From Euryodendron excelsum (lineage: Eukaryota > Streptophyta > Magnoliopsida > Ericales > Pentaphylacaceae): a stretch of DNA of 64,000 nt. This document shows positions 36,052 to 48,584 of the stretch, in pieces. The stretch is taken from NCBI GenBank assembly GCA_033060915.1, contig CM065378.1:56709501-56773500 (forward strand), given 5' to 3'. Position numbers and translations under genes: made by a program. The notes beneath the pieces were generated by a model that was given only the letters and a program-made list of their open reading frames with translations, had not been told where the DNA came from and ran no database searches. The stretch's first letter is position 1; every line of letters begins with the position of its first letter.

Positions 36052-39000
36052 TGTAAGTACCCCATGTTTGCCCGCTCAGCAATCTCTAGCCCAATCGGAT
36101 CTAGTTTCGAACATCACAATGCATTCGAGCCCAGGCCGGCTCTTTCAAACTTTAATCCAGTCAGCTGGTCACTTCCTAAGCCCGCAGAGCCCAATTGAAG
36201 CTAAGAAGACCATATTGCTCTTAGGCACTCCAGGCAGCTTTCTAAGACCGGGAGGTCATAAGAACCATGGCCATCTAGGCAGCTTGCGCCATTTAGGTAG
36301 CTTCTCGAGATCGGGCGATCTCGAAGACTAAAACCTTATCAAATTCCAGACAGTTCACTTTTGGCGCTTGCTAACCCGCCAAAGTAGAATGTCCGTTATT
36401 CGGCAGCTCTCCGAGACTAGGCAATCTCGGGGACCAACACCACCCTACAGGTAACTTTTTGAGACCAAGCGATCTCAGGGACTAACACCACCCTACAAGT
36501 AGCTCTCTGAGACTAAGCGGTCTTAGGGACCAACACCGCATAGGTCAACACCGACGCCTGCTAACCAACTTGGTGAAAAATGACCAAACCTGCCCTTTGG
36601 GTCTCCAGGCATGTCTTTGAGAAAGTTTAAAATTCCTCAAGATAGTAAGTCCACCCTTCTAAAATATCCTTAGACAATTAGTCGTACTTAATGCGCCATC
36701 CTGATTAATTTTGGTCCCGTTTCGGTTAATTTTTGTCAAAATGACCGTGTTGCCCCTAGGCACACTAGCACAGTTCAAAATCCCTTAAGACGGTAAGTCC
36801 ACCCTTCCAAAATTTCCCTAGATAATTAGGCATACTCAATGCGCTATCTTGACCAATTCTGGTTTCGTTCCAATCAACTCCGGTCAAAATAATCGTATTG
36901 CCCCTAGCATATCAGTACAGCAAAAATCCCTCCAGACGGTAAGTACACCTTCAAAGAATGTCCCCAAGCAATTCAACATACATTATATGCCACTACAATC
37001 CATCCTAACTCTTTCCGACCAATTTCTGTCAAAATGACCATTTTACCCTTGACGGCCCAAGTGTGCCCTGAAACCACATTGGCTCTGGGTACCAAAATGG
37101 TATACCCTATTATACACCCATGTCCAATCTAAGGTGAGTCTTGTGACTCCAAACAGTTTCAAGTCAAAGAAAGTCCCCTGTAGCGTCTCATAGACGCTCC
37201 GCTAGGGTTGTCTTTTCTCCTAATTCCCTGATTATAATATACCATCAAATGACTTGAGAAATATGTAAATTAGAGAATTCCCAAAAGCCTGTCCATAGGT
37301 CTTTCCATTGATACGGCTTGATTAAATAGATCACTTCCCGAAGCTCCCGATCACGTGGCTCAAAAGTTTTCACTTTCAGAAACTCCTGGAACGTCTCACA
37401 AGCGCTCCGATAGGGTTATCTTTTTCTCCAATTCCCTAATTATAACACACCATCAAACAACTTGAAAAATGCATAAATTATAGAATTCCTGAAAGTATTT
37501 CCAGAGCACTTTCCATTTGTACGATCTAATCAAAGAGATTATCCCCCGAAGACCCTAATCACATAGCCCAAAAACCGCTACTTTTGAACATCCACATAGT
37601 GTATCACAAACGCTCTAAAAAAAGTATGTTTTTGTACATGCTTCCCAGGCAATATCTCACTCTATCGAACACCTTTGAAGCTCCCCGAAAGTTTCCAGTT
37701 CTTGAGAAACAATAGGAGAACATCGTGAACATGACCGATTTTCCTTAATCTTTCCCAGATTAAACAATTATCGAAGCAAAGTTAACACAAAAGTTTTCTG
37801 TGATGGAGCGTATGCTACATGTGCCTACATTATGATCAAATCAACCAAATTTTTGCTTGCTCCCCAAGTTGAGTCAATATAGAGGGTGATACTTGGCATT
37901 CAACCACTGCAACAGTATTAGCGCATGTAGCATAGGCATCAAGGCAAAAATTGCCTAGGCGCATGTAGCACGTGTGCCAGCTCCCAACAGATTGCCTATA
38001 AATACCAGACCTCCCCCCTTGAATATTCAAAGCTAGAAATAATGGCGAAGCCCTACTGAAACACTCCCAAAACCTCAAAAAATCGTAAATACTCCACCTC
38101 TTTCAACCTTCCAAGAATCTAAGCTATATTCCACCCACCTTAAGCTTATACACCTCATCCCTAAGGCCTCTAAAGCAAGACTCAAGCCATTTCCAGCCCA
38201 CTTCAAGGCCATTGAAAACCCTTCAAATCTCAAGCAAAGCTCTCCATTGAAGCTTGAAGAAGTTATGAAGACAAAATAATATTTCTATTTACATGTTGCT
38301 ACCCCCCACTCTTCTCTTCTCCCTCCTAGCCTACTTAGGCTATTCTCTATTTTCAATGCCCATCTTCTACCCCCGCTTTCTTGCATACTTGGAATGAGAG
38401 AGCTCATAGGTCATGCCTAAAGAAAAGCTTGTGGGAGCCACCGTGTAGGGGATCACTCACAAGCCTACTTTTGGATGGTATGGCCTTGGAGCACCTTGCA
38501 ATATGGTGTGGCCTTTTAGCCTTATATGATTTCATGGCCTCTTTGCACATGGTTGTTATACTCATGTATTACATGCTTAGCCCTATTTTTAATGGTCAAA
38601 GTCATTTTTCAAACCCTTTAGCATGACTAATCTCTACACATTTTCCAAAATTCATATTCAAGAATTTTTCTAAAAATGGCCCTAAGAGTTGGTTTCTTGA
38701 AGCCTAGTTTGAAACTTTAGATTTCTATGTCCTAGGGAGCCTTCCTTAAGCCCCTTAACTTCATTTTGCATCATTGCATCTTACCATCTTCAAGTTATAT
38801 TAAAATGATTTTCAAACCTCATATTTCACCTTGATTTTCAAAGTTTTACACTTTTAAGCTCTGTAGTTGAAATGGTCCTTATTGAATTCTCTCTTGAGTG
38901 GTCTCCTCATTTATTGACCATAGGAACCTTAACTCACCAGAGTGGTTTTCTACACCCTAAAAGTGATTTTCAAAACAACCATCTCCAAAAAAGTTTTTAT

Positions 39001-41372
39001 AAATTCATTTTCTTTATTTTGCATAAAAAATGGTTTTCTAAAACCACTATTACATGTTAATTTTTAAAAGTTTTGCCTTCTTTAAGTTAGTAGTTACAAT
39101 GGTCCCAATAAAACCCTCCTTAGAGTAGTTTCCAAATATCAACCATATAAACCATATATTTTATTGAGCCCATTTTCATGCAATGATCTTTTTAAAAATT
39201 CATGTAACTCTTTAGAGTTATTTTCAAAGTCCTTTACAAAACATCATGATTTCCAAAACCCCATTTCAAAATTCATGCATAAAACCATTTTTCCAAAACC
39301 ACTATGCTGAAACCCTAATCCAAAACAGTTTTTCAAAACCACCTTCCAAAACCCTAAGTTAACCTGACCCAAGTTAGTTAACCGTAATTGTCCAAACCCT
39401 AGGTTAACCTAATCTTAATTGTTAAAACCCTAGGTTAACCAAACTTTAGTTAGTTAACCCTAGTTGTCCAAATCCTAGATTAATCTAACTTTAGTTAGTT
39501 AACCCTAGTGAGCCTAATTCTAGTTACCTTAACCGAGGTCAGTCGAACTTCAAGGATCTCCAACCTTAAGGCTCCAACTCAAAGTCCCTTTTTAAGCTCA
39601 CATTCAATTACAAAAATCATATCGCATGACATGCATTCAAAAAGATCATACTCTCTTGAGTTTCCAAAAATAAATTCAAAAGTCTTTTCTAATTCTTTTA
39701 TTCCCGATTCCAAAACATTTTCAAGAATTATCTTAAACTTGTCTTGACAAACATGGCTAAATACTTATCATTTCCACAAGCTATTTTCAAAAGTGATTTC
39801 AAAACTCAAAACTCTAATGCAATCTTAAACGTCTCATGGTTAGGGTTTCCTTAGAGGAAGTGACACATCAAGCGTGACCTTCTAATGCCCTTATAGGGTG
39901 TGGAGCCCTAAATGCTTTTCAAAAACCTTTTTTAAAAGTTTTTTTTAAACATCACATTATTGAAGCAGCACTAATCCTTCCATGGTTAGGATTGTTCAAG
40001 TGTAAGTGAGATATTCAAGAAGGATTCTATAACCCTAAAGTTTTAAAAACCAAAGGGAAGTCTCCAACCCTTTTTTCAAACATGATTTTAAAACTCATAA
40101 CCTTAAAGAAGTTTAGTTCTTTAATAACTAACCTATTAAAGATGATGAAATATTAAACATGTCTTTCATAAGATATTCAAAAACTACTGTCAAAAGCTTT
40201 TGGAAGATAAGTTCACAAGTGCATTTCCAATCCAAAGTCTATCTCCAAAATTTTCAAAATAAGACTTCAAAACATTTTCAAAATGCCCCTTGAGTTGTTT
40301 CAAAGTACTTCCAAAACTCTCTTGAGTTGCTTTTAAGATATTTGAAAACTCTCTTGAGTTAATTTTAAAAACATTTAAAATCATCTTCAAACCCAATTTC
40401 AAAAACACTTCAAACATCCCAATCCTATTTCAAAGTTATTTTTCTAAACTCTCAAGTTCTCTTTTTCCAAAGATCTCAAATTGTCTTCAAAACTTTTCAA
40501 AGACCTTAAAGTGTCTTTAAACTTTCTAAAGACCTCAATATGTCTTCAAAGTTCCCAAAGGCCCTAATGTGCCTATTTTTCAAAACTAAACCTTAATGTG
40601 TCTTTCCAAATTAAGATCCTAATGTGTCTTTGCATGGCCTCAATGCGCCTATTTTCTATTAGGCCCTAGCCCAAACTACGAATAACCTGATTCTTACCAA
40701 ATAAGATACGTAGGCAACCTTCAAATAGGTGCGGTCATAACTCTATTTTAATTCAAACCCCCTTTTCAAAAATGTTGTCAAGTCTAAATTATTTTCAAAA
40801 ACCTTCTTCAAATCCAATCCTTTCAAATCTTTCAAAACTTGCATCATTACATCATCTCATCCTAAAAGTAATAATCAAACTATTTTTTAAAATTCTAAAG
40901 TGGATATTAGTAACCGATTATTCAAGTGAGTGAACCAAGGATGATTAAATATGTAGGTACCAAAAGGAGAGAGTAGAATGATGATCTTAGGATGTCTTCC
41001 TTACACGTAACCAACCTCCAAATCTAGAATCATTGTTTTCACAAGATCAAAATGGAGTTATTTTCAAAAAGTGCTTAAATTTTTCTAAAGTTTGCTAAAC
41101 AACCCATTTTCTGAAAATCCCTCTCAAGAGGAAGTTTGCAAACATTTTTCAAAAACTTAAGTTTGATTATCGGATAACACTTAGTTTTTAGGTAACCTAG
41201 CGCATCTTTAATCATGTTAGGTGGTGACTCCAAACTTTTTTCAAAAGTCCTTATTCAAATCAATTTCAAGTTCAAACTTAGTCGCACTCGTCCTTCTAGA
41301 ATGATGAATTCTAACAAGAGAGTACTTTGTGTTTTCCACAATTCTCGAGTGCAAAAAAACCGAGGCGCAAAA
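36052..41372 (+). repeat. 3' LTR of the giant element
   Basis: A 5321-bp copy of the 21162-26480 LTR, collinear throughout, with TATAAATA at 37997-38004. It ends in AAAA where the 5' LTR has GACA, so the terminal CA is mutated. The target duplication AATAT follows at 41373. Confidence 0.85.
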
Positions 41373-41524
41373 AATATAAAGAAGTAATGTTCAAATTTAT
41401 TATTATTATTATTTTAAGATAGGGGTTTTATTTAAGCTTTTAATATTTTCTTATTTTAGGTCAGTTTAAAGAAAATTTGAAGAGATTAACTTTGCAATGG
41501 ATTCTCTATCCATGATTCCATAGT

Positions 41525-41715
41525 AAGAGAGAGAAAGAGATTTTCTATTTGGGATTTTTGCAATTAATTAATGGGTGAATGTGAGAGGGACGGGGAGAGA
41601 CTCCCTATTTGGGAGTCTGTTAATAAATTACAAGCTTTGCTACTATGTTTACCATTGTAAATTTAGTTATGTAATTTATCACTAGTGTATCAATCATGAC
41701 TTTACTTTACAATTA
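41525..41715 (-). repeat. Right inverted-repeat arm of the split palindromic DNA element
   Basis: Reverse-complement partner of 20668-20855. Recognisable blocks are GCAATTAATTAATGGGTGAATGTGA, CAAGCTTTGCTACTATGTTTA and TTTACTTTACAATTA. Just outside it a short hairpin TCGTGCTATGCACGA occurs near 41728. Confidence 0.7.
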
Positions 41716-43079
41716 GCAATGAACTCGTGCTATGCACGAATTACAACTATAGAATCGTAAGTTGATTTTTCAAATAATGTTTTACAGACAAAGAGTTTTG
41801 ATAGGATTATGTATTCAGAATATGATATTAAATGATACAACATCTATAGGATAACTTCCGTCTTGAAAGTTATTTAGACTAAACATGTTAACAATATTTT
41901 CTCTACTATAATAGCCATAAAAGAAAAAAAAATGTAGAAAAAATAATTTATTTACTAACTATTAAGTTAGGCTTTTAATATATATATATATTATTGGGAG
42001 TAGATACATTAATTAAATTTCAATATTAAGTTTATTAAGTTATATTCAAGATTAAAAAGAAATAAATATGAATTATAAAAAAAAAACTATGAATATATGT
42101 CTAATATCTATCAAGAAATAGTCATTCAAATTAATAAAATAATATTATTACATTTTATTTTTGAAAAAATATAAACTAATAGTGAAAGAAAATTAATTGA
42201 ATTTTCATAAGTTATTTAAAATAAATATAGGTAAATCTTTTAATTCTATAAATGAATAATGTTTTTTTGTAAAACTATTTAATAAAAAGTTAGTAAACTT
42301 TATGTGTCTCAAATTTGCGTTTATTTTTATTTTTTTTTCCTTTTTTGGGTAATTATTTAATATAACTTAATAGATTTATACAATGTGAAATGAATTAGTG
42401 ATTCGTTTTTTGTTCCTAGCAGTGAAACATCATTAACATTTTTCATACTTATGTCCTTTTGCATTATCTAAAGTTATGTTTTTTGAAATATTTTGAAAAT
42501 GCATTTTAGAGAAGGTTTTGATTATATGTTTTGAGTTCATTAAAATAAAATCGTACTTATGTCAACATACAAGATCTTAAGTATATTGTGTCATACACTT
42601 AAAAAATCATAATTAACAAAGTAAAATTTATTTATCTTCTTCATTAATTATTATTTTATGAGTTTATTAACCTTCCTTAATGCCATCTTTATTAGGTTTG
42701 GGTAAATCTACCCCACAAAAAAAAAAAAAAAAAAAAACAATCACAAATATAAAAGAATTTTAAAAAGTTAAATTGTTTTGAAAAGAGCATTACTTATAGG
42801 AATTTGAATAGATGGTTAGATTTAGTTATTATATTGATTACAAATAATTCATAATATACTTAGTTTTAATATCTTTTTATCTTTAATAATTTTTAAAGTT
42901 TACATATTAAAAGCGTGACAATTCAAAAAATACTATCATATTAATTAGATAGCTAATGACTTTATGACATCAGTGTTTTTATATTTTTTTAAATTTAAAA
43001 AGTTGAGAAAAATAGATCAAGATTTTGAAATTCAAAGAACTCTTAACCTATTACTATAATATAAAGTATAGATAAATTT
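41716..43079. other. AT-rich intergenic DNA, no gene seen
   Basis: Strongly AT-rich with an A run of about 20 at 42717-42736. No coding sequence or transposon ends recognised. Confidence 0.55.
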
Positions 43080-44205
43080 AACTTTAAAGGGTTTAGACTC
43101 ATTTAAGGACCCTAGTTTCATGAGTCACCTTTCTAAAAAGGCTAGTTTCATGAAATGGTTAGATTCTAAGGATAGTCTGATATCAAGCATATGCTGGAAC
43201 GACTCAAAAAAGGATTTAGATTGGATTTTCTTCTTCTCATTCTCAAACCATGATTTCATTACCCCCATGTCAAATTCTAAGCGTCAAAACAAGTTTCAAA
43301 CCTTCTTTTCCAAAAGCTTCAAGCTCATGACCTTTGACCCCTTAGTTTCACATTTTTCAGTGTAAAATAACCAACCTAACTGGGGGCTAACTAAAAGGTG
43401 ATACTAAGGCCCAATTCAAGTTTTCAAAAATTCAGACTCATCGCCTTCACGCCTTAGTTTTTCCTTTTCCACGCCGAAACCTGCTTCGACGGGGGCTATC
43501 AAGAGACACAATGAAGTTTTACCTTTTCAACGTGAAATCAACTTAGACCTGGAGCTAACTGAGGGGTGATAAAGAATTTTTCAAAATCTTAGGTTTGCTT
43601 TTCGGAGCAAAACTTGCTTAGACCAGAGACTAAACTAAGAGAAAAATAGTGGGTGTGATGAGAATATTTCAAAACCAATAATGTGATGAGAATTCCTCTA
43701 AGATATCAAACCCTATTTAAAATCTCCAAAAATCTTTTCAAATCTCGTTTACATAAGGATCCAGTCCCAATATGGCTACGGTTCTAAAAGGAAATGAAAC
43801 ATTGAAGATGGGCTACTAACGAAGCAAACCCTCTGAGTTCACTTCCGAGCCCCAATTGCAAAAATTCCAACTTAAGTTTCAAGCTTGTTCAAATTCCAAA
43901 TCTAAACCTAAGCTCCAAGTTTTTGAAGCAATTCTAAATTCAAAAAGTAATTTTCTATATATTAAGCTCACTCCTCAATTTCCCGTTTTAGAACTTCAAG
44001 TTCCTCCTCAAGTCCCTACCGCAAAGCGCAAGCGCAAATTGATGAAACTTCTTTTCTCTTAGTTACTTTCTTCAAGCAAACCGAGTGACTCTTAGAAGTC
44101 AAACATACTTGCCAAATTTCAAGTCAAAATCTCTTCTTAAATTCCAAATTCAAAGTCCAACTCTCAAAAAAAAAAACTATGGCACTTCAATTACAATGAA
44201 AGGTA
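43080..44205. other. Probable gypsy-type repeat remnant
   Basis: The base composition shifts to C/T-rich with phrases such as CTGGGGGCTAACT and GACGGGGGCTATC, which recall the 3' regions of Ty3/gypsy elements. The TTTTCAAAA bias is like that of the giant element's LTRs. No ends and no protein motif could be fixed; the frame at 43120-43365 is not recognised. Confidence 0.35.
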
Positions 44206-44214
44206 TTTTGTGAG

Positions 44215-44454
44215 AACCCCAAGGGGTTAGCATGATGGTTAAATATTCGGTCTTAAGATTTGAAATCTGCTCTCTCGAAGGTATCAAGCATGAAACTTCT
44301 TAAGGTCATCAATTTCTTGGGGCTACCCTAGGCTCTTTAGCTGATAATTACCTGATATGTGTGGGATAGAGAAATTGCACAGGTCCTAAAATTAATAGTA
44401 GTGCTGCAAGCATACCCAGTTATAAGAAATAAAGAAAAAAAAAAGAAGGGGGGG
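44215..44454 (+). mobile_element. tRNA-derived SINE, copy 2
   Basis: A 240-bp element with A-box-like TAGCATGATGG (44228-44238) and B-box-like GATTTGAAATC, then the same body landmarks as copy 1 (CTCTTTAGCTGATAATTA, TGTGTGGGATAGAGAAATTGCACA, CACCCAGTT-like end) and an A-rich tail. It is flanked by TTTTGTGAG (44206-44214) and TTTTATGAG (44455-44463), a 9-bp target duplication with one change. Its length matches copy 1. Confidence 0.75.
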
Positions 44455-44519
44455 TTTTATGAGTGAAAATCACCAATATACATAAGACTTAACTATTTAT
44501 AAATAAATATTTGTTACTG

Positions 44520-44690
44520 ACTAAGTGTTCAGATTAACTTGCGCGCACCTCAACAAATTTCATGGCCTATACAATCCCCCTCCCACACAAACGGGGACCA
44601 AAGACTTGGGCTTGGCCCAAAAGGTGTTGACAGTCTTTTAAAATGCACCTTCATGGCATCAGCCGAAAGCCTGGTAATTAACTAGGCAAG
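44520..44690 (-). mobile_element. SINE-related fragment, copy 3 (inverted, partial)
   Basis: The reverse complement holds AGTCTTTGGTCCCCGTTTGTGTGGGAGG and GTTGAGGTGCGCGCAAGTTAATCTGAACAC, parallel to the 3' half of copy 1 (AGTCTTTGGTCGG, TGTGTGGGATAGAG, GAGGTGCGCTTAAACTAATCCAAACAC). The tRNA-like head is not convincing, so this is a partial or diverged copy. It lies in head-to-head neighbourhood with copy 2. Confidence 0.55.
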
Positions 44691-45549
44691 GAAGCATAAT
44701 TGCTCCCTTAATGCGAAGTGTGAACTTTACCGTCATGGTTTCTCCATAGCCAAAACTCAAGGACTTCTACGTGACCACTCGCAAAGAAGAAGTTGAAAGC
44801 GACATGGCATGGGAATCAGATTCCATCATTAAACTACCACAGGGGTGTGTTTCTCCTCCATTATCAAAACCAGTCCCCGTCGTAAACTCCACAGCTTGGC
44901 TAGAATTTTTGTTGTGAACAATGTGAAGTTGACTGCAAATTTGTTGAGGTACGTTATTGACTCATTTAATTACTGTTTTCAGAAGGTTTAAACTTGAGCA
45001 CAAGATTGGTCATCAAAAATCATATTTGTAAGGTCTGGTAAAGAAAAGTTAAGAGAGTCTTTTTATTCATCTTCATTTTGATACTAGTTTATGCCCCCAT
45101 AGATGTGGGCAATATTGTCGAACCATGTACATAAAAAAATTTGTGTGCTTCATTTGTTTCAATTTTTGAAGGAAACAAGAAAATGAAATGGGAAAAAAAA
45201 TTGCTTTTATTTCAAGTCAAGTACTGAAATTACTAATAGTGAATTAATTTAAACCCTTGTAAGAGTATAAACATGCATGATAGCTAGAAATGAAGAAGTT
45301 TTGTAAACTAAAAGGGAAATATATATTACTCTTTCTTGCAAATAGAAACCATATCGCCGGCAAATTTAACGTAATAGAATCATACGGAGGCATGACAAAA
45401 CACAAAGAAAAGGCACAGAACCAACCTTGACATAGCAATACTTAATGGCTTTTCTGCATGAAATATGATGAACTAGGCTAGGCATGATTTTTTCGATTGC
45501 AATCCCGACAGAATTTGAGCTAGGCATCCATGATCTCGGTCATCTGAAT
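44691..45549. other. 3' flank of the ankyrin/PGG gene
   Basis: AT-rich non-coding sequence. Its last ~100 bp (45440-45549) are the 3' untranslated side of the gene and share CTAGGCTAGGCAT with the pseudogene flank near 5670. No other gene is seen. Confidence 0.5.
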
Positions 45550-47482
45550 TCAAACATGTTGGTTGCCATTGCCATGGTTCCCCGAAACTGACTTCCAACA
45601 TCTTCTCAACGGTTCCCACATATCTACGTGCCTCCTCTTCAACCAATTATCTATCCAGCGAAGCATGTGCCCAAGGAGGAGGAGTGCCATTACTCCACAC
45701 CACACTGGAACTGCAACATACATTGTGCGACGGAGTGCTCCCCTGTCCTTTTTTGGAGTGACCGCTACGATAGAATACGCATAAGTAAACGCCATTGAGG
45801 TAATTGACAACCACATGATCATTATTAAAAACCACATCAAAGGTTTGCGCTTGTAGGGTATTCCAGTAATGAGCAACAAAATTACGCTCAGAGATGCAAC
45901 AAAACCTAAGGTGTTGGCACGGAGGTAAAACTTATATGTTTGTGGATAATTATAAGCAATCACAGCTTCTCCCGCTCTGTAAGTTTTATCGGTGGAATTA
46001 TTTTGCCAAACACCACCTGGAGGACTCACACCTGCTTGAAAAGCCATAGTTGCTAGAAGTGATGCAACCACCATTAATGCATCCCTTTTCTTCTTCAGCC
46101 AATCACCTTGACTGATATCATTTCCTGATTTAAGGGCCTTTCCAAGAATGTCCAATGCCATGTCGCCGTATGCATTTGTTGCATTTATATCTACTCTGTT
46201 ATTCGCAAGTAAATATTTGACTGTCTGCAACACATTAATTTGTTGTCGTGTTAGACGAAAGCCATCAAGGCCATTACAAATCCTGTGAATAATAATTATT
46301 ATTATTATTATTAATGAGATATCCGATGGTTTCTACCTCATAGGAGTATAATAACTTTGAACCATGCAAGCTTTTAAGCTACGCAGTCACGTGTATTTTG
46401 GAGGGTTAAAAATTAACAAGAAACTGATAAAGGGAAGAAAATGTGAATTTGAATAATAAATGAACCCATCACATTATGCTATGCTATTGAAGACACCGCC
46501 ATTGAAATTAAAGAAAACCAATCCAAAAATAAAAAAGTGGGATAAGAAGAGGAAAAAAAAAGAAAAGAAAAAGAAGAGAAGGAAAGTCAGCTTTGTCTAT
46601 TGGATGCAAGCCAGACCCCACAATACACATTAAAAAAAAAAAGAATAAAAACTAAAATTAAAGGACTCTGATAGGTAGTCTAGTCCAATCAACGTGCCTT
46701 GTCATGGCTAAAGGGCTGTTTGGTCATTTTGAAGTAGCAATCATGTTGTTAATTACCTCCCTTTCACTGCACAATGTCCATATTAATTATTAGACTATCT
46801 TGCGTTACCAGTAAATGAAAGAGAGGTAAAGCGAGAGAAAAGAAACAAACTAAAAATGAAATGGATTGGCTGGATAGTAAACTAGTCGGTCATAATTAAC
46901 CTCTAATGATTGTGGCAATACCTTGATTTGCTTATCCGCAGCTGCGAGATGTAAAATGGTGTTGCCGTAGGCATCCTTAGCATTTATAAACCCCTGATCA
47001 TCTATGGTCTCCACTAATAGACTCAGAGCCTCCATCTGATGGTACTTCACGCACATATGTAGTATGGTCTCCCCTTGGTCCACCGTGGCTCGAGCCGCTT
47101 GCGGCCTGAGTCCAACCAACTCTCTCAAGGCTTCAACTTTACCTTTCATGGCTGCGAGATGGAGAGGGTTCAAACCATCTCGATCAAGAGCTGCGCACAT
47201 GTCAGGTCTAGCTGATACTAGTGCCTGTACAATCTCAACGTACCCTTTAGCCGATGCCAAGTGAAGAGGCGACGATTTGCGTATATCCAGAGCTTCGGCA
47301 AGTTCTGGATTTAGGATCAGAGCTTCTTTCACAAACTCTTTATGCCCGAGCAGAGTTGCCACATGAAGAGGGGTCTCGTGACCAAAGGTAACTCTATGAA
47401 AAACCAGTGAATCTTCTTCGTGTAATTCACGCAACAAATCTACCTTTCCTTCAGCTGCTGCTTTATGGAGCCTCTCCTCCAT
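45550..47482 (-). CDS. Ankyrin-repeat membrane protein with PGG domain (BDA1/ACD6-like), two exons
   Basis: Exons 46922-47482 and 45550-46224; the intron (46225-46921, 697 bp) has GTATTG donor and TTGCAG acceptor in phase 0, giving 411 residues. The ATG at 47482 (MEERLHKAAAEG) is the first in frame. Ankyrin repeats lie at about residues 4-35 (degenerate), 36-67, 70-101, 104-135, 138-169 and 173-214, each with PLH.A or ILH.-type cores. A linker leads to the PGG domain from about 229 (WLKKKRDALMVVASLLATMA, PPGG at 255-258, AVIAYNYP), with about four membrane segments to residue 372 and a basic tail. The length and layout are those of the plant ankyrin/PGG family, which includes BDA1 and ACD6, membrane proteins involved in immunity signalling. 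Which member this is, and its function, cannot be told. No stop or frameshift is seen. Confidence 0.9.
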
Positions 47483-47492
47483 TCTCTCTCTT

Positions 47493-47493
<1 letters not shown>

Positions 47494-47527
<34 letters not shown>
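47494..47527 (-). repeat. (GA)n tract in the 5' leader of the ankyrin/PGG gene
   Basis: On the coding strand a GAGAGA run sits just upstream of the ATG at 47482. GA-rich leaders are common in plant genes and can bind GAGA-type factors (BBR/BPC). A similar run lies in the duplicated 5' end at 48607-48630. Confidence 0.8.
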
Positions 47528-47530
<3 letters not shown>

Positions 47531-48584
47531 CTGAAGAGCTGGACCTCAATATGTCTACATAGTCCTCATGTATAAACACACACACATGTACCAAAGCGAT
47601 TGACTTGCTTTTCATAGTGAAAAGAGGGTTAACAATGCAGACGAAGACTTACTGATCCAAATCCAGTTGTGAGAGTGAATGCATTAAAATAAGGAAAATG
47701 TTATTGTTGTTGGAAGAATTTCATAAAAATACATTTTGTAATTCTCATTTATATAAATAAATTACAACTTAAGAATAAATTAAATTATAGTATAATAGTA
47801 TTAACTTAATAAACAATAAAACATAATTTAAAAAAAATAGAAAAGTTGACCTGTGAGAATTGAAGAGCTTGATATCACTATTTTAAAGTAATTGTGCTTC
47901 CCTACATGAATGTATAATTGGACATCAGCTAATCTAAGATTCAATCTAATTGTTCACAGTCTATTTCTTTAGGAGTCACATCTACCGGAAAAACAATAAA
48001 CCGTTTCAGCCGCAATTGCTCATAAAACACAATATAAAAATTATAAAAATAGTACATATAAAATGACAGAGAATAAGAGAACGTAAAGTTTTGTATATCT
48101 CAAGTATGTTTCTATATGTATCACTTTTGTATGGATCCCAAATAATGACAAATGACAAGAATGAGACTTATATAGGTTTTAAGAAACTAGCCGTTATGGC
48201 TATTAAACTTCTCAATAAATAGTTAGTAAATATTATAATACCCCATTAAATTCCATGTAACAAATGATGTAATAAACTTTGTAATAAAAACTTTTAACTG
48301 AATAATTAAATAATGTAAATAAAGTTTTAAAATTTAATAAGAATAATTTTATTCTAAAAATTGTTACGTAAAATTCATACACAAACACCCAGCAAAATTA
48401 TATGATAGTCGCAATTTTATAAATTAAAGTCACTATGATAAGTGTTTTATTTTGACGTAGAAGACACTCATTAAGTCATTTTATTTTGTATAAAAATTAT
48501 GTATGAATATTTTATTTGTATAATATTACACTTAAAATAATAAAAAACTAATAATTAAACATGAACTCTAACAAGGTTTCATGA
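47528..48584. other. Upstream region of the ankyrin/PGG gene
   Basis: AT-rich. No confident TATA box could be placed. Around 47960-48240 the sequence has LTR-like phrasing (ACTTATATAGG, then AACTAGCCGTTATGGC, recalling the Sirevirus LTR's TTAGCCGTTA near 8549), so an old copia LTR fragment is possible but unproven. Confidence 0.4.

Larger units (their letters stand above)
21162..41372 (+). mobile_element. Giant non-autonomous LTR retrotransposon (LARD/TR-GAG, Tat-like)
   Basis: A 20.2-kb element with LTRs at 21162-26480 and 36052-41372 (5319 and 5321 bp) flanked by a perfect 5-bp target duplication AATAT (21157-21161, 41373-41377). The left LTR starts TGTAAGCACCC and ends GGGGCATGACA; the right LTR ends CGAGGCGCAAAA, so its final CA is mutated. 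The 9.6-kb interior has a degenerate gag of Tat/Ogre type (28184-29970), an antisense PMD-like ORF (31547-33490) and a minisatellite. No protease, reverse transcriptase, RNase H or integrase motif was found. This matches large retrotransposon derivatives that keep only gag. By eye about 15% of positions differ over the first ~150 bp of the LTRs, mostly C/T and G/A, so the insertion is old. Confidence 0.85.

Noticed and set aside
47960..48240. Copia LTR upstream of the ankyrin/PGG gene
   Set aside because: Only scattered phrases match; no TG/CA ends or target duplication could be found.
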